A DNA stretch of 64,000 bases from Dermanyssus gallinae (lineage: Eukaryota; Arthropoda; Arachnida; Mesostigmata; Dermanyssidae), in contig QVRM01001765.1 in NCBI GenBank assembly GCA_003439945.1, forward strand, positions 1-64,000, given 5' to 3'. The translations under genes and the position numbers were made by a program. Each line of letters opens with the position of its first letter. Position 1 is the first letter of the stretch. The notes under the pieces were generated by a model. It saw nothing but the letters and a program-made list of their open reading frames with translations. It did not search any database and was not told the DNA's origin. Positions 1 through 11,286 of this stretch are shown here, in pieces.

Positions 1-199
1 GAGCATCGGCCATCGGCTGACAGACAGACCGACAGATTACTACTACTACTACTACTATTGCTACTACTGCTGCTACTACAACAACAACTACTCATAGCGT
101 CCGTCTTTAGGCAACGAGAGAGCAGAAACGTGGTTCCCGTTCTACCACGTACATTTATCTTTCTCCCTCCTCTCTCTAGATATCGCTTTCTCTCTCCCT

Positions 200-332
<133 letters not shown>

Positions 333-992
333 CTCGCTCTATCTATATCTCTCGTTCGGTTGCTTGTTTTCGCTCTTGACGCTTTTTTGCTGCTACGGCT
401 GCGGCCGCCAATTCCGGCTTGTGGCTTAAAGCAAGCAGGTCCTGACTGTTCTATATGGCGGCTAAATATAGACCACCCGGTGATTTGACTAAATATGAAA
501 GACACGCGGACAGGCGGCGGCGGCGGACACCGCCGGACGCACGGGCGCCCATGCAGACACGCAAATACACGTCGCACACACACACACACAGTAAAGACAC
601 GGCAAAACGATTGAGTTTAGTTACAGACAAACAAGCGAACAAACAAACCAAAAAACCTGCACCAGTAACAGTAACCCGGGCCAGCCGCCGAGCAATCGGC
701 TAGGCTATCGTTCGCATTTATTCAGCCATATATCGCTATTATATATGGCGACGTTTAACCGTAACACCGGTGTTTTTTTTTGTTTCTTTTTTTTTTTTTC
801 GTAAACCGTATTTCTGCTACCAGCCAAACCAGCTCGTCCCCAACACAGCGAGCGACAGTGATCGAAGGTCGATAATGAACAGTCGAGGCAAATCACAATA
901 GGAAACAGCGGTTGTCGTTGTTGTTGTTGTTGTTGCTGTCGTTGTTGTTGTTCGGGTTTAACCTATTCGCCACTATCACGGCCGCGACTCTA

Positions 993-1100
993 GCTGATAA
1001 TGCTGATGTTGCTGGTAATGCTGAGATTGCTGATAATGCTGACGTTGCTGGTAATGCTAATATTGCTGATAATGCTGATGTTGCTGCTGCTGCGGCTACT
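993..1100 (+). repeat. 36-bp minisatellite, three units
   Basis: Units starting GCTGATAATGCTGA begin at 993, 1029 and 1065, an exact 36-bp period. The period is a multiple of three, so one frame reads a 12-residue Ala/Asp/Asn-rich repeat three times. That frame starts only from a TTG inside the neighbouring (TTG)n tract, so I do not call it a gene. Confidence 0.9.
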
Positions 1101-1593
1101 GTTCAAATATTTAGAACTATGACAGTGCGATCAATTTGGCTCGAAACTCCAAAACTAAACGAAGCCGCGAGGCGATCAGCCAGTTCAAGTCAAGCAGTGC
1201 TATTTCGACCGCCCGGCGAACATCTAACTGCCTCCTGGAGTGGAGCAACGAAGAGAACTACTAGAAAGAATTAATATCACCGCATCCTGCATGCGATAGC
1301 TTCAACCATGGCAAGTTTACCCAGAACCCAAATTGCAACGACGACGACGGCGATAACCGTCGTTTTGATTAGCCAATCCAAATCCAAAAAGATAGTTTGG
1401 GTTGGTTTTGCTTGAGCACCAAAAATATCAATCAGCCCACTGATCTGGCACCACACAAACACTCACACACAGTCAGCATGCTCATAATTCAGCGCATAAT
1501 GGTTAGTTTAGGGGTCATACCCGTGTTGCGTTGGATTCGAATCACACGAGAGCAAGGCGGCAGAGGTCGGTATACTACATGCCTGCCTGTTTG

Positions 1594-1624
<31 letters not shown>

Positions 1625-1629
1625 TATAT
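1594..1629. repeat. (TA)n microsatellite
   Basis: This is about 18 TA units. It is followed directly by a 27-bp tandem duplication. Confidence 0.95.
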
Positions 1630-1676
1630 TTTTTTCCTAATGCAAAATACATATATTTTTTTTCTAATGCAAAATA
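1624..1676 (+). repeat. 27-bp tandem duplication
   Basis: Two near-identical units, each ATATA plus a T run plus CTAATGCAAAATA, occupy 1624-1650 and 1651-1676. They differ at one position in the T run. Confidence 0.85.
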
Positions 1677-2150
1677 TACCGAAGTGATGCGAATGCGGAC
1701 AGAATGTGGCACGTGTGACATTTTTCTTTCGGGGCAAGCAAAAACCAATGTTAAGTGGCAACATTCTAGCCCGTCTGAGAGAAAAGTTCAAGTCTCTTGC
1801 TACCCGGCACGATTCCCAAACGATTCCCGACAGAATCCATTCAGCCACAAGGCTCAAAACCCGCCTCAATCATTTAGCATTCTCGCTTTCATAGTTCCTG
1901 ACAGGCCAAATCATTGTTATCGAAGGTCCACCGTGCGATTGCACCAACTGCCAGGCGTACTCTATAGCGAGCATCTGAGCAGTTCAGCATGGCCGTGCAG
2001 TTTGCTTATGTCTGGAAGGCATCGCCCGACTATCTCTCTACGCCCGTAGTCTAAGATAATAGTTATATCATGTATACACGACAACTATATAACTACTTCT
2101 GGGAACACATATCTCATGACTACTAGTATTCATTTTGAGACATTCTGTCG

Positions 2151-2177
2151 TATATATATATATATATATATATATAT
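2151..2177. repeat. (TA)n microsatellite
   Basis: This pure TA tract lies about 60 bp before the SINE-B copy. Confidence 0.95.
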
Positions 2178-2234
2178 TTAGATTTCCCGTAAGGCAATTG
2201 CCCGTGTACGGATTTTTCATGTCATGGCTAAGTT

Positions 2235-2374
2235 TACTCCACTCCGGCATTTACCTTGTCTAAATTGGAAACCATGCAAACCAATTTAAGAGTGGCCGGT
2301 CTGGGTCTCGAACCCAGTCCTCCCGAATGCAAGGCAAAGGCTTTGCCACTAAGCCATCTTGCTTGGTATATATA
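2235..2374 (-). mobile_element. tRNA-derived SINE, family B, copy 1
   Basis: Read on the minus strand, this starts with a tRNA-like head. It has an A-box-like TGGCTTAGTGG, a D-stem pairing GGCT with AGCC, and a B box GGTTCGAGACC inside a perfect T-arm (CTGGG, 7-nt loop TTCGAGA, CCCAG). No acceptor stem closes, so it is not a functional tRNA. About 65 bp of unrelated body follows the head. The same head-plus-body arrangement recurs at 34574-34716, which is what makes it a family. The 5' end abuts a TA tract at 2367. It probably depends on a LINE partner, which I cannot identify. Confidence 0.7.
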
Positions 2375-2413
2375 TAGATATATATTAGAGAGATATATAT
2401 ATATATATATATT
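2367..2413. repeat. Interrupted (TA)n microsatellite
   Basis: TA is broken twice by TTAGAGAG-like interruptions. It lies between the SINE-B head and the receptor exon, inside the presumed upstream intron. Confidence 0.9.
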
Positions 2414-2453
2414 AGAGAAGCATCAAAGCTGTAGGTGTCGACGTCAATTTGGT

Positions 2454-2486
2454 TAACTAACATCGAGTATGCCTATTACATTGCAG
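2454..2486 (+). promoter_or_regulatory. Branch point and 3' splice site
   Basis: AACTAAC at 2454-2460 matches the metazoan branch-point consensus. It lies 26 nt upstream of the TTGCAG acceptor whose AG is 2485-2486. No AG intervenes after the one at 2466-2467 (CGAGTATG). The pyrimidine stretch is short. These signals are why I place the exon start at 2487 and do not use the in-frame ATG at 2469. Confidence 0.6.
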
Positions 2487-2564
2487 GTGTCGCAGCTGTG
2501 CAAGGTGTGCGGAGAACCTGCAGCAGGTTACCACTTTGGCGCGTTCACCTGTGAGGGCTGTAAG
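2487..2564 (+). CDS. Nuclear receptor DNA-binding exon (knirps/eagle, NR0A)
   Basis: This 78-bp exon of 26 codons encodes the first C4 zinc finger of a nuclear-receptor DNA-binding domain. The four zinc-binding cysteines are in CKVC and CEGC, with [20 protein letters not shown] as the core. From family knowledge this is nearly identical to knirps, knirps-like and eagle, atypical receptors that lack a ligand domain and act as transcriptional regulators in segmentation and neural fate. The GEPAAG and HFGAFTC stretches set it apart from the other receptor groups. It ends after CEGCK, just before the P-box tail, at a strong GTAAGT donor. Both ends are phase 0. In Drosophila the start methionine lies a few residues before the first cysteine. 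Here an in-frame ATG at 2469 could serve if the acceptor is not used, giving an exon 2469-2564. I find no exon for the second finger downstream, so the gene continues beyond the window or across a very large intron. Which paralogue it is cannot be decided from this exon. Confidence 0.85.
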
Positions 2565-2570
2565 GTAAGT
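2565..2570 (+). promoter_or_regulatory. 5' splice site of the receptor exon
   Basis: AAG|GTAAGT is a near-consensus donor. Without it the frame would run into TA repeat and encode alternating Tyr and Ile, which is clearly not receptor sequence. Confidence 0.85.
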
Positions 2571-2592
2571 GCTCGACGGGACCGTGCTTTCA

Positions 2593-2594
<2 letters not shown>

Positions 2595-2668
<74 letters not shown>

Positions 2669-2669
2669 T
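2595..2669. repeat. (TA)n microsatellite in the receptor intron
   Basis: About 75 bp of TA start only 30 bp after the splice donor. Confidence 0.95.
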
Positions 2670-3783
2670 CTGTGCGCGTGAATTCCTACGAATACACAAT
2701 AAGATCGATTCGTTCAACGATGGCAGGGAGAAGGGTACACGAACTTTCCTTTGCAGCTGTGTTTGCAGCGATAGTCTTGATTGTGATGCGCGATGGAAAT
2801 GATCAACGTACACAATAAAGAATGAAGATGTGACAACTGCTCCCACAGCCAACGGGAGAATAAATAGTATTCTATAATGATTAATGGTATCAGCAAGTGT
2901 GATAATCATAGTCATCATCATGAGATGATACGAATTAATTTTCATAACAAAATGGGTGGATATTTGCTCCTTAGCTAGCCTAGCACAGAAAGGCCTGAAA
3001 TGTCGTTAGAATTCGTTATGAAGTAACGTCTTGTGGCGCTGTAGAAGCTGTTGTGCTGCTGTAGAATCACCACCGCTGTAGTTAGTGTGACTGAGAGCCG
3101 CGCGTGACCAACTGGCAGTGAAAAGTGAGAAACGTTTTGTTGAACTTGTTTTTGTAGAGGTAGCATTGTTTTAAGAAGATATGGCAGCCATTACGGACGT
3201 GATGATGTAATGCGGTATGCATACAATAATGATAAAATTATTATTTGCATTATTATAAGTATTATTGTTCAAAACGACCATTAGGACCAATATCGCTTTA
3301 GCAGCTGTCCCAAATCAATGTAGGAAATATGTAACAATTACTTCGCCGTTGTTACTGGTCGTCACCACTATCGTCATCGTCGTCGCCGACGGTTTATTTT
3401 TCAGTTGTATTTACTCCTCCAGCTTTTCCTTGTTTTCCTGGGCGTCGTCTTCGTTGTACTTCTCGCTCGCTAGCTCTGCTTTTCCTCCGGTTTCTCCTCG
3501 TCCTTGTAGTTCGCTTTGTGGACTTGTTGATTTCTTCTTCGTGTTCTTCGCTGCTTTATGCACTTTCTGCACCGCCATCACTCCCTGCCACGACCATTTT
3601 GGCCGGCTGACCTTGTTGTCCTCCAACCCACAGTGTTGGTTTTGGTTTTCATCGTCAACCAAGTGGCCGTGATCGTGACGACGATGATGGTAACGACAAC
3701 GGTGACGCCAGACATGATGATGCTCCGTCACCACCATCACCACTATCATCATCATCATCATAATCACTGTTGTCTTTGTTGTT

Positions 3784-3815
<32 letters not shown>

Positions 3816-4638
3816 CGTTGTCGTCGTTATTTTCCGTTTTCCGAGGCAAAATCACTCTCGGCTCTCATTCGCTGTTTTGATGTTATTGTGGCCTTGCCCA
3901 TGCGTCCATTCATCCGCCTCCTTTCTTGCCCCCTCCCGCCCTCCTTGCCTTGCCTTTCACAGTATCTGTTCTCATCAGCCATTTGGCGTCGGCACACAAA
4001 GGAGGCAATACGAGGAACAAAGACATACATTCATTGATCTGTTCGTGCGTTCATCCAGATGTTACAGACTACATACATTAAGTAAAATCACTGCTATGCT
4101 AGTTATACGATGACAAATAAGTAGTAGTAGTAGTAGCAGTAGTAACGAGACAACAACTCATACTGTGTGGTAAGTCGGTGCTGTCATTGGTTGGTGCTGG
4201 CGCAATTAATGTTGCTTAGCCAGTTCGAGCAGCAACTTGCTTTACTTGCTGCAAGGTAGAAAACGCCTGTGGAAAGTCGACTAAAATGACTGAATGTTGT
4301 TGATAATGACGATTAGGCTAACATGTTCTATGACGGTCGTTGGTCGTAGCTGGAGCAGCAGCAGCAGCAGCAACAGCGAGAACGCCAGCAATACAGCGAC
4401 TACAACAACAACAACGTCAGCAATACAGCCACAACATCGACAATGTGCATAACAACAACAACGAAACAACATACAAGAACACAACAGCAATATAACAACA
4501 ACAACAATAACGCTGACGACAGCGACAAAGACGACTACGACGGCGACGATGTTCGACAATAACGAAATTCCACGATCAACAGCAGTAACCAGCAGTACAT
4601 GTAAAACATCATTTGTTCATTACAATGAGACCATCACT

Positions 4639-4669
<31 letters not shown>

Positions 4670-5711
4670 GCAGCAGCAGCAGCAGCAACAACACCGAGAC
4701 AACTATGCACATCAACAGCCCTCAGTACAGCTACCACTAGCAAGACTGAGAAGAGTGTTTCTTGTCTTTCTTCTTTGTCGTCGTCGTTGTCATCGTTTTC
4801 CTTCTTCTTGTCGTAGTCGTTGTTGTTGTCTACTGTTCGAACAAGGAGACAATCACTCGGATTACTCCTACAACCGAACCACTCGTACTGGGCCATGGTA
4901 CTGCGACCAGTTGTTACACTACAACGATTATGGGCTGCGAGTCGTAAATTTTGCTTGCGACGACTGAAGCTTGAGCACTTCAACACGGCCAGCCAGCCAG
5001 CTGTGAGTCTCACCCACACGCAGGCTGCCCTGAAGAATGATGCTTACAGTCCCGATACGGCCTTCCTCTGCCACCCCACCCCCCCCCCCACGGCCCGGGG
5101 CCATCCTCCTGCTTGTGCCCCTCAATGTGCGAACGCGATAACGGGATAAGGGATTCACGCCCACCTCACCTCATCCTTGTTCTTTCGATTTGTTTGCGGC
5201 CCGTGCCGTGCCACTCGTTACGGTCCAGATTCAACCCGCGCGGATTATATAATGATAACAGAAATAAATAAATAAATAAAGCGGAATAGCCAGCGGACAA
5301 CGGTGCAACAGACGACGGCAAGTGCTAACATTATTATCACTATCACATGGCGGGTGTAATTTCTTCAACTTCAGCTATGCTTACTCTCTAAGCCCCGACC
5401 GCCGAATACAAGCCGAAATACAGCAGAAACTGCAAAACCAGCTGGAGAAGCAACGGAACACAACAACAGCAGCATCAACAAAAACAATTAGAACAACGAC
5501 TAGAAGTTGTCTTCAGACCACGGTAGCCAACATGCATGCGCATAGACTCGCTACGATGTTTATCGCCTTTACATCATGCGGCCGTAATGAAAAGGAAAAA
5601 CCACGAGTTGAAAAGACCACGGTCTGGAAGTTTTGCGAGCCGGCAACGAGATGGAACGGCGCGGTCGAACACCGACGTTAGGATAGAGGAACGGAAAATA
5701 AACGGAGCGCA
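2670..5711. other. Non-coding stretch, presumed intron
   Basis: I recognise no exon. From left to right it holds ATG/CAT-rich sequence (3690-3770), (TTG)n at 3778-3830, CAG/CAA-rich sequence at 4347-4560, an (AAC)n(AGC)n block at 4639-4692, a poly-C run near 5082-5091 and four AAAT units at 5261-5280. The frames across these blocks are His, Asn, Ser, Val or Leu runs. Confidence 0.65.
4639..4692 (+). repeat. (AAC)n(AGC)n compound microsatellite
   Basis: About ten AAC units pass directly into about six AGC units and back to AAC. The change from CAA to CAG is a single repeated substitution. Confidence 0.9.
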
Positions 5712-5785
5712 TAAAAGAACCTAGAATTTTCAGCGGAGTAAAACGGAAGCAGTTCCGATCGAAATTGTTTGTAACATATATTAAT
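5712..5785 (+). repeat. Dispersed repeat, copy 1
   Basis: About 75 bp, including TTTTCAGC, AAACGGAAG, GTTCCGAT and GTAACAT in order, align with 35964-36040 with scattered substitutions and a one-base indel. I do not recognise the family. It may be a relic of an old transposon. Confidence 0.5.
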
Positions 5786-5973
5786 TTAAAAAAAAAACAC
5801 AGAAAAGTAGCACGTCAACATGCCTGTGTAACTATTCTCATTTTTGTAATGGTGAGAGGGCCTACATTTTGGGGCAGAGTTGGAGAGTTACCTCTGTTAC
5901 GACTATATCCACCCGGAAAAGAAAAAATTGAATTCAATGTATATACATATATATATTTATTAAAATGAGTACA

Positions 5974-5976
<3 letters not shown>

Positions 5977-6026
<50 letters not shown>
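5977..6026. repeat. (TA)n microsatellite
   Basis: About 25 pure TA units. A shorter TA-rich patch lies just upstream at 5940-5960. Confidence 0.95.
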
Positions 6027-6028
<2 letters not shown>

Positions 6029-6481
6029 AAAATTTGTCTAGTTTTATATGTATTTACATTGTACATCCCTTGGCTTTACAATTTGCATCAATGACTATAA
6101 CGGCGTATCGTCACAAAAACCCTTCTACTCAGGAAGCACTTAATGTAAAGACATTCAAACGGCAGAGCCACACAATGATCGGCGTGAGGGCGTTCTGCTT
6201 ATTCTGAAAACACCGCAAATTTGAATTGAAAAAGCTTTATATATATATATATATATATATATAAACGCTGCTTCACACGTTGATGCCAAGTCAACTGTTG
6301 ACGGCGGTTGTAGTGATCGGGTCCATACTAGTCACATTGTGGCAACAATAGCTAGGAAAAAAATTAAGGTCGAATAAGCCGCTTTACCTGACAGAAATGA
6401 ATAGAGCCTAGATAAAAGTGCTCTAATGATTGAAAACTGCTCCTGTCTGAGGCAAAGACATAAGCGGCCTAAGGCTTATTG

Positions 6482-6571
6482 CGCCTATACATGCATATGT
6501 ATATATATGCATATATGTATATATGTGTATATATATATATATATATAGATATACATATATATGCATAGGCG
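6482..6571. repeat. TA-cored inverted repeat
   Basis: CGCCTAT (6482-6488) and its complement ATAGGCG (6565-6571) bracket TA-rich sequence with ATGCATAT motifs near both ends. The whole could form a long imperfect hairpin. Confidence 0.75.
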
Positions 6572-7326
6572 TGTCTGGGTCAACGGGATAGCGTTTGAGC
6601 GAGCGGTGAAAAAAGCTGCCCGCCGAAATCCGCCCGTGATATGCGAATGCGATCCGCGCACCGGCGGCCGCAGCAGCAGCAACACTAGCATAACCATTGC
6701 CACTATGGCACAGTTAGCTAAACGCGAAAGTGTAAGTCGTTCGTCGATACGAATTTGCTCATCTCGTCGGGCAACGCGGGTCGTTTTCTTTTGATTTTTC
6801 TTCTCCTTCCCTGCCCCCCTGTTTTTCCCTGTTCATCTGTGAATCGGCGAAGAAAGCCCGTGAGGAGAAATGACGAGAGGAGAGTAAGAAACTCCATTGA
6901 ATTGAACGGTGATGGCGGATGGCCTCGCTCCGTCGCTCAGTTCAGCTTCGTTCGGCTCTGACCGGCCGGAGCTGCTTGTGCACTGCCTGTGCTGCTGAAT
7001 ACTGCTGAAGCCTGTGATGCCCTGGCACCGTCGTCAGCAGCGAGGACGTCTACGAAAACCACGACGGTGAAGACGACGACCACGATGACGACGACGACGA
7101 CGATGAAGATGAAAACAACAACGACATCGACGATGATACGGTGATCGGGCGGCGCTGGTTGGTGATGCGACTGTTGGCTTGGAACCACAGCCCAACAAGT
7201 GCCGAGGACAATCGTAGCTGCCGAAATGGCACGCCATGCTCTTGACACGCTGCTGCTGCTGTTGCTGTTGTTGTTGTTGATGATGCAGGCGGTGACAGTT
7301 ATAGCGACGACGACGACGACAACAAC

Positions 7327-7452
7327 ATGAGCAACATCAACAACAACAACATGAGCAACATCAACAACAACATGAGCACCATCAACAACAACATGAGCAA
7401 CATCAACAACAGCAACAACAACATGAGCAACAGCAACATCAACAACAACAAC
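7327..7452 (+). repeat. 21-24 bp minisatellite (ATGAGCAACATCAACAAC)
   Basis: About six units of ATGAGCAACATCAAC plus a variable number of AAC triplets. Every change is a multiple of three, so one frame reads Met-Ser-Asn-Ile followed by Asn runs. That frame continues to 7617 but has no recognisable domain. Confidence 0.85.
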
Positions 7453-8025
7453 GCTATCCGCAATACCCGCCTACCTTGGCAAGGTCAGACGAATATGTAC
7501 TGTAGTGCGCACTCGCTGCGAGATACCACGTGCGGAATTGCTGGTAGTCGGCGTCTGGATACAGAACAGACATCTAGAGACAGACACTCACTGATTCACC
7601 GACAGACAAATAGATAGATGACGACTGGATGACAGACACAGGCTTGTAGTCTTTCTGTAGCCACAACTAATTCCGATGAAGACGTATGGGGGTAGCAAGA
7701 GTGGTCGATGGTTGATGATCGCTTGCTGCTGCTGCTGCTACTGCTGTCAATGCTGTTGTTGTTGAGGTTGTTGTTGTTGTTGCTGTTGTTGTTGTCGTTG
7801 TTGTTGCCACCATGTGAGCGCAATAACACATACAAACAACAACAACAACATCAACATCGATAACAACAACGTCAACAATAACAACACCGACGACGACGAC
7901 TTAGGTCTCAATTCGGCCAAGGGCTGTACGATTTGGGTGGTTCGTGTCTGTTCATCTAGCTCGAACTTTGCCATGCTAGTGGGGGTGGTGGTGGTAAATC
8001 CAATTCGAATGCAAATAATACATAA

Positions 8026-8026
<1 letters not shown>

Positions 8027-8074
<48 letters not shown>

Positions 8075-8079
8075 GGGGG
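8027..8079. repeat. Compound (CT)n(TA)n(G)n tract
   Basis: A CT tract (8027-8045), a TA tract (8044-8071) and a run of eight G abut directly. Confidence 0.9.
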
Positions 8080-8561
8080 CAGCGTATATTTTATGCCATG
8101 TCGTCGGATGGGCTTTTACCAAATGGATACACATAGATAAATGCATGAACATCCCTTGAACGACTCATGACTGACTCGCTGGCAGGATCAGGGGCATGCA
8201 GAATGATCAGCTGAATGAATCAATGTATGAAACGTCGCGTAACGGATGAGCGATGCGGCGCGACAAACCCCTTCCTGGTACAATACGCCCCGACTCCCCC
8301 CGCCCGCGCCGTGACAGGGCCGTCATCCACCACCCCTTGACGATTATTACTACTATTATACTGCAGTTCGGGTGGTTACTGTGATTCCGGCGGCCGCCGC
8401 TGTTAGCGCAAGGTTGAGGCGTTAACCGTTCGGCCATGTTTAGCCATTGCCCCGCATAGGCGAGACGCAGCAGTAAGCATTTGAGACAGTGGGTTGCTGC
8501 TGCTGTTGTTCCTGTTTTTGGTTGTTGTTGTTGTCGTCGTCGTCGTCGTCGTCGTTGTTGT

Positions 8562-8595
<34 letters not shown>

Positions 8596-8649
8596 GTTGT
8601 CATTCTGCTTATTATTTGTCTACTTTTTCATCTTCTTGTCACTTTTGTT

Positions 8650-8830
8650 ATTGTTGTTGTGATTGTGTTTTGTTACGGGCGTTATTGTTGTTGTAATTGC
8701 TGGTAACATTATTGTTGTTGTTGGTGCTGATATCATGATTGTTGTTGTTGTTGCTGCTGGTATCATAATTGTTATTGTTGTTCTTGCTGCTCGTATCATG
8801 ATCGTTGTTGTTGTTGTTATTTGTTCGAGT
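8650..8830 (-). repeat. TTG-rich degenerate minisatellite
   Basis: TTG triplets are punctuated by TATCATGAT-like segments near 8732, 8761 and 8795. This suggests a unit of about 30-40 bp that has expanded unevenly. Confidence 0.7.
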
Positions 8831-9486
8831 GGTGAGATATGATCGTGTTGTCGGAGGCGGTTGTGGCGCGAACGTGTTACCACCGATCGTCGCTGTCGCT
8901 GTCATTTGCAGCATGGTCATCTTTCGCGGCTCATTGCCGTCCATACGGCGACCAGATCGGCTAACAACTTCGGTAACAATAACAACAACAACAACAACAA
9001 CAACAATCTGAGCAACAACAACGACAACAACAACAGGAACAACAACATAACGACATGACAACACGTCGCCGTTGCAAATGATGATGATGATCATGGTTGT
9101 GGTGGTTATGGTAGTAGTGGTGATAGCAATGGTGTTGTTGTTGTTGTTGTTGTTGTTGTTGATGATGATAATGGTGATGATGATGATGACGAAGGCTGCT
9201 AATAGGTAAGTGAACGAGGTGGTTGTCGGTATATCAGGGAGGAAAGATCGTGACTCGTGCGGCTCGAATCAATCGAAACCAACCGGCGGTGCGGCGACCG
9301 TTTCGATGAGTTTGGCGTGAGAGCGACAAATGTCGACGGTGGCGATCGGGTGGAATCGTCGTCGGCGTGGCGTCGGCGTCATCGTTGTCGTCGCCCACAC
9401 GACCACGGCACCGCATCGCACCGACGCAACCAGCGCGCGCCTGTCTTGTCGTTGGCAGACTCGCCTCTTCTTCTTCTTCTTCTTCG

Positions 9487-9518
<32 letters not shown>

Positions 9519-9653
9519 CGAGGCCACAGCTGCTCAGCGCTGGCTCAAATCAGCGCTCTGACGACATGCTGAAGCCTCATGCGGCTGCTACAGCCGTACT
9601 GTACTGGCCGATAAGCAGAACTACCTCGTTTATGTTATTGCCGTTGCCGTTAT

Positions 9654-9890
9654 CGGTGTTGTTATTGTTGTTGTTGTTGTTGTTGTTGTTATTGTTGTTG
9701 TTATTGTTGTTGTTGTTGCGGCCGTTGCTATCATTTCTTGTTGTTGTTGTTGTTGCTGCTGCGGCCGTTGCTATGTTTTGTTGTTGTTGTTGTTGTTGTT
9801 GTTGTTGCTGCGGCCGTTGCTATAATTTGTTGTTGTTGCTGTTGGTGTTGCTTATGATGCTGTTGCTGCTGCTGTTGTTATCTACAATTA
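9654..9890 (-). repeat. TTG tract with GCGGCCGTTGCTAT punctuation
   Basis: GCGGCCGTTGCTAT recurs at 9718, 9761 and 9810, separated by TTG runs of different length. The spacings of 43 and 49 bp show a minisatellite whose TTG part varies. Confidence 0.85.
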
Positions 9891-10498
9891 TTTGTATTGT
9901 TGTGTCTGTTGCTGTCACCGGCTGCTTGTTTCGGTACTGATGGTGTTCATTACACGCACACACATACACACATAGACACTCACCTAGAGTGTCGGGGTCC
10001 ATTGTCGCCTTGTCGTGCGCCGTGCTTCAATTCATACCACCACCATTTCATCGTACACGATGTTAAAATAAAGCGACCTGCAAGTTCAAACCGGTGAAAC
10101 GATAAAAAACAACAGAAAACGTAATAATAATATTATTAAAGCTGAACAGCTGCACGATCCAGCTTGCAGTCAGATCTCTATGAATAGGTGCAACGCGTTA
10201 GAGGTTCTCGACGAAATGGCGCTGGTGTTTTGCGCTACTTATCGTGGCCAATTACCGCAGTAGCAGCAGCAGCTGCAGCAACAACAACAGCCAAATTCGC
10301 CATAACGCCCACGATCACTTATATTAACTGTTCGTGTCGAGTCTAGTACAGTCCGCGCGGTAGGCCTTTTAGAGGTCTCTCTCTCTCTCTATCTGCTTTG
10401 CTGCTGGCCAACTGATTGCCTAGACTCGATTTCTTCAGTAATTAAGTGATACGTGACGTGTTAAAGCCACTGGCAGACTTTATGTACTTACGTGTATA

Positions 10499-10500
<2 letters not shown>

Positions 10501-10534
<34 letters not shown>
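10501..10534. repeat. (TA)n microsatellite
   Basis: Seventeen TA units, directly followed by the tRNA-like head of the SINE candidate. Confidence 0.95.
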
Positions 10535-10535
<1 letters not shown>

Positions 10536-10537
<2 letters not shown>

Positions 10538-10700
10538 GTGGTGGTTTGAGCGGCTAACGCATCACTTCAATCGGAGAGTTTCCTGACAACCATAAGGCCA
10601 GCAGACCAGCTATTGCAGGTTTGATCCCGGCCAAGTTGTTAAGGTAGAGGTATTTTTGGTTGAACGTTATTGCCAACGATGATACTGCTGCTGCTGCTGC
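10536..10700 (+). mobile_element. tRNA-derived SINE candidate, family C, copy 1
   Basis: An A-box-like TGGTTTGAGCGGCTAACGC near 10549 is followed by a B-box-like GGTTTGATCCCGG near 10618, flanked by nearly complementary GCAGG and CCGGC. The sequence after it (ATTTTTGGTTGAACG, then CAACGATGATA and CTG triplets) resembles the body of the element at 56495-56790. The D-arm-to-B-box spacing is longer than in a tRNA, so this is a SINE relic and not a tRNA gene. The match between copies is partial. Confidence 0.45.
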
Positions 10701-10847
10701 TGCTGCCTCAGTTCGAAGTGGTGTAATGCGGAAAGGTGGGAGCATTTAGATTTGCCTGTGCGGCACATATCTTAAGCACATCTCACGAACGTCGTCTAGT
10801 CATGTGATTGTCGGGGCGTTAAAGATGTATAAGTGCATATATAAACG

Positions 10848-10873
10848 TATATATATATATATATTTATATATA
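10848..10873. repeat. (TA)n microsatellite
   Basis: Short TA tract with one TTT interruption. Confidence 0.9.
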
Positions 10874-11254
10874 CGCGGGTGATGACTTTTGGGGGCTGTT
10901 GGCGTTGTTGCGGTAGCCTCGACCAGTGGCTCGGCGAGTGGCTTCTCCTGTCGAACGGAGGGCATGCGTCGCCGGGCTCGTAACTGGCTGGCTGGCTGGA
11001 GGGCCACGTTTTTTGCGACGACGCCGAAGGAGCGCGCTAATGCCGGCAGTGTTGGCGGCAAAATACCGCTCTCTCTGCGCGAGAATCTCTCATCATGAAC
11101 TGTCACAGCCGTAGTGATCTGTCGCTGTTCGTCATAGCGTGGTAGGCGGTGGCGATGGTGGCGACGGCCAGCCGGCGCAGCCAATGTCCATTCGGTTTGG
11201 CTCTGCTGCCTTTATGAAGCATTGTTGTAACAACAGCAGCAGCAGCAACAACGA

Positions 11255-11286
<32 letters not shown>

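Larger units (their letters stand above)
5786..10499. other. Non-coding stretch dominated by TTG/CAA repeats
   Basis: I find no supported gene. Besides the entries listed separately it holds TA at 6238-6263, CAG near 6670, CGA/TCG-rich sequence at 7050-7130, (CTG)/(TTG) at 7247-7280, TTG and CAA at 7745-7890, TCG/TTG at 8517-8600, CAA at 8974-9055, TTG at 9128-9162, a TTC-to-TTG switch at 9468-9520 and (CA)n near 9955-9975. A frame at 6561-6794 is not low-complexity, but I recognise nothing in it. Confidence 0.65.

Noticed and set aside
2235..2374. Functional tRNA (Ala-like) gene
   Set aside because: The D-stem and T-arm are good, but no acceptor stem pairs, and the same body sequence follows the head in a second copy, so it is a SINE.
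2469..2681. 70-codon frame containing the zinc finger as a complete small gene
   Set aside because: After the finger the frame runs through a strong GTAAGT donor into TA repeat. The downstream part is intron.
8403..8470. tRNA-Leu/Ser-like A box (GGCCGAACGGTTAACGCC, minus strand)
   Set aside because: No B box or T-arm at the expected distance. It is at best a SINE relic.
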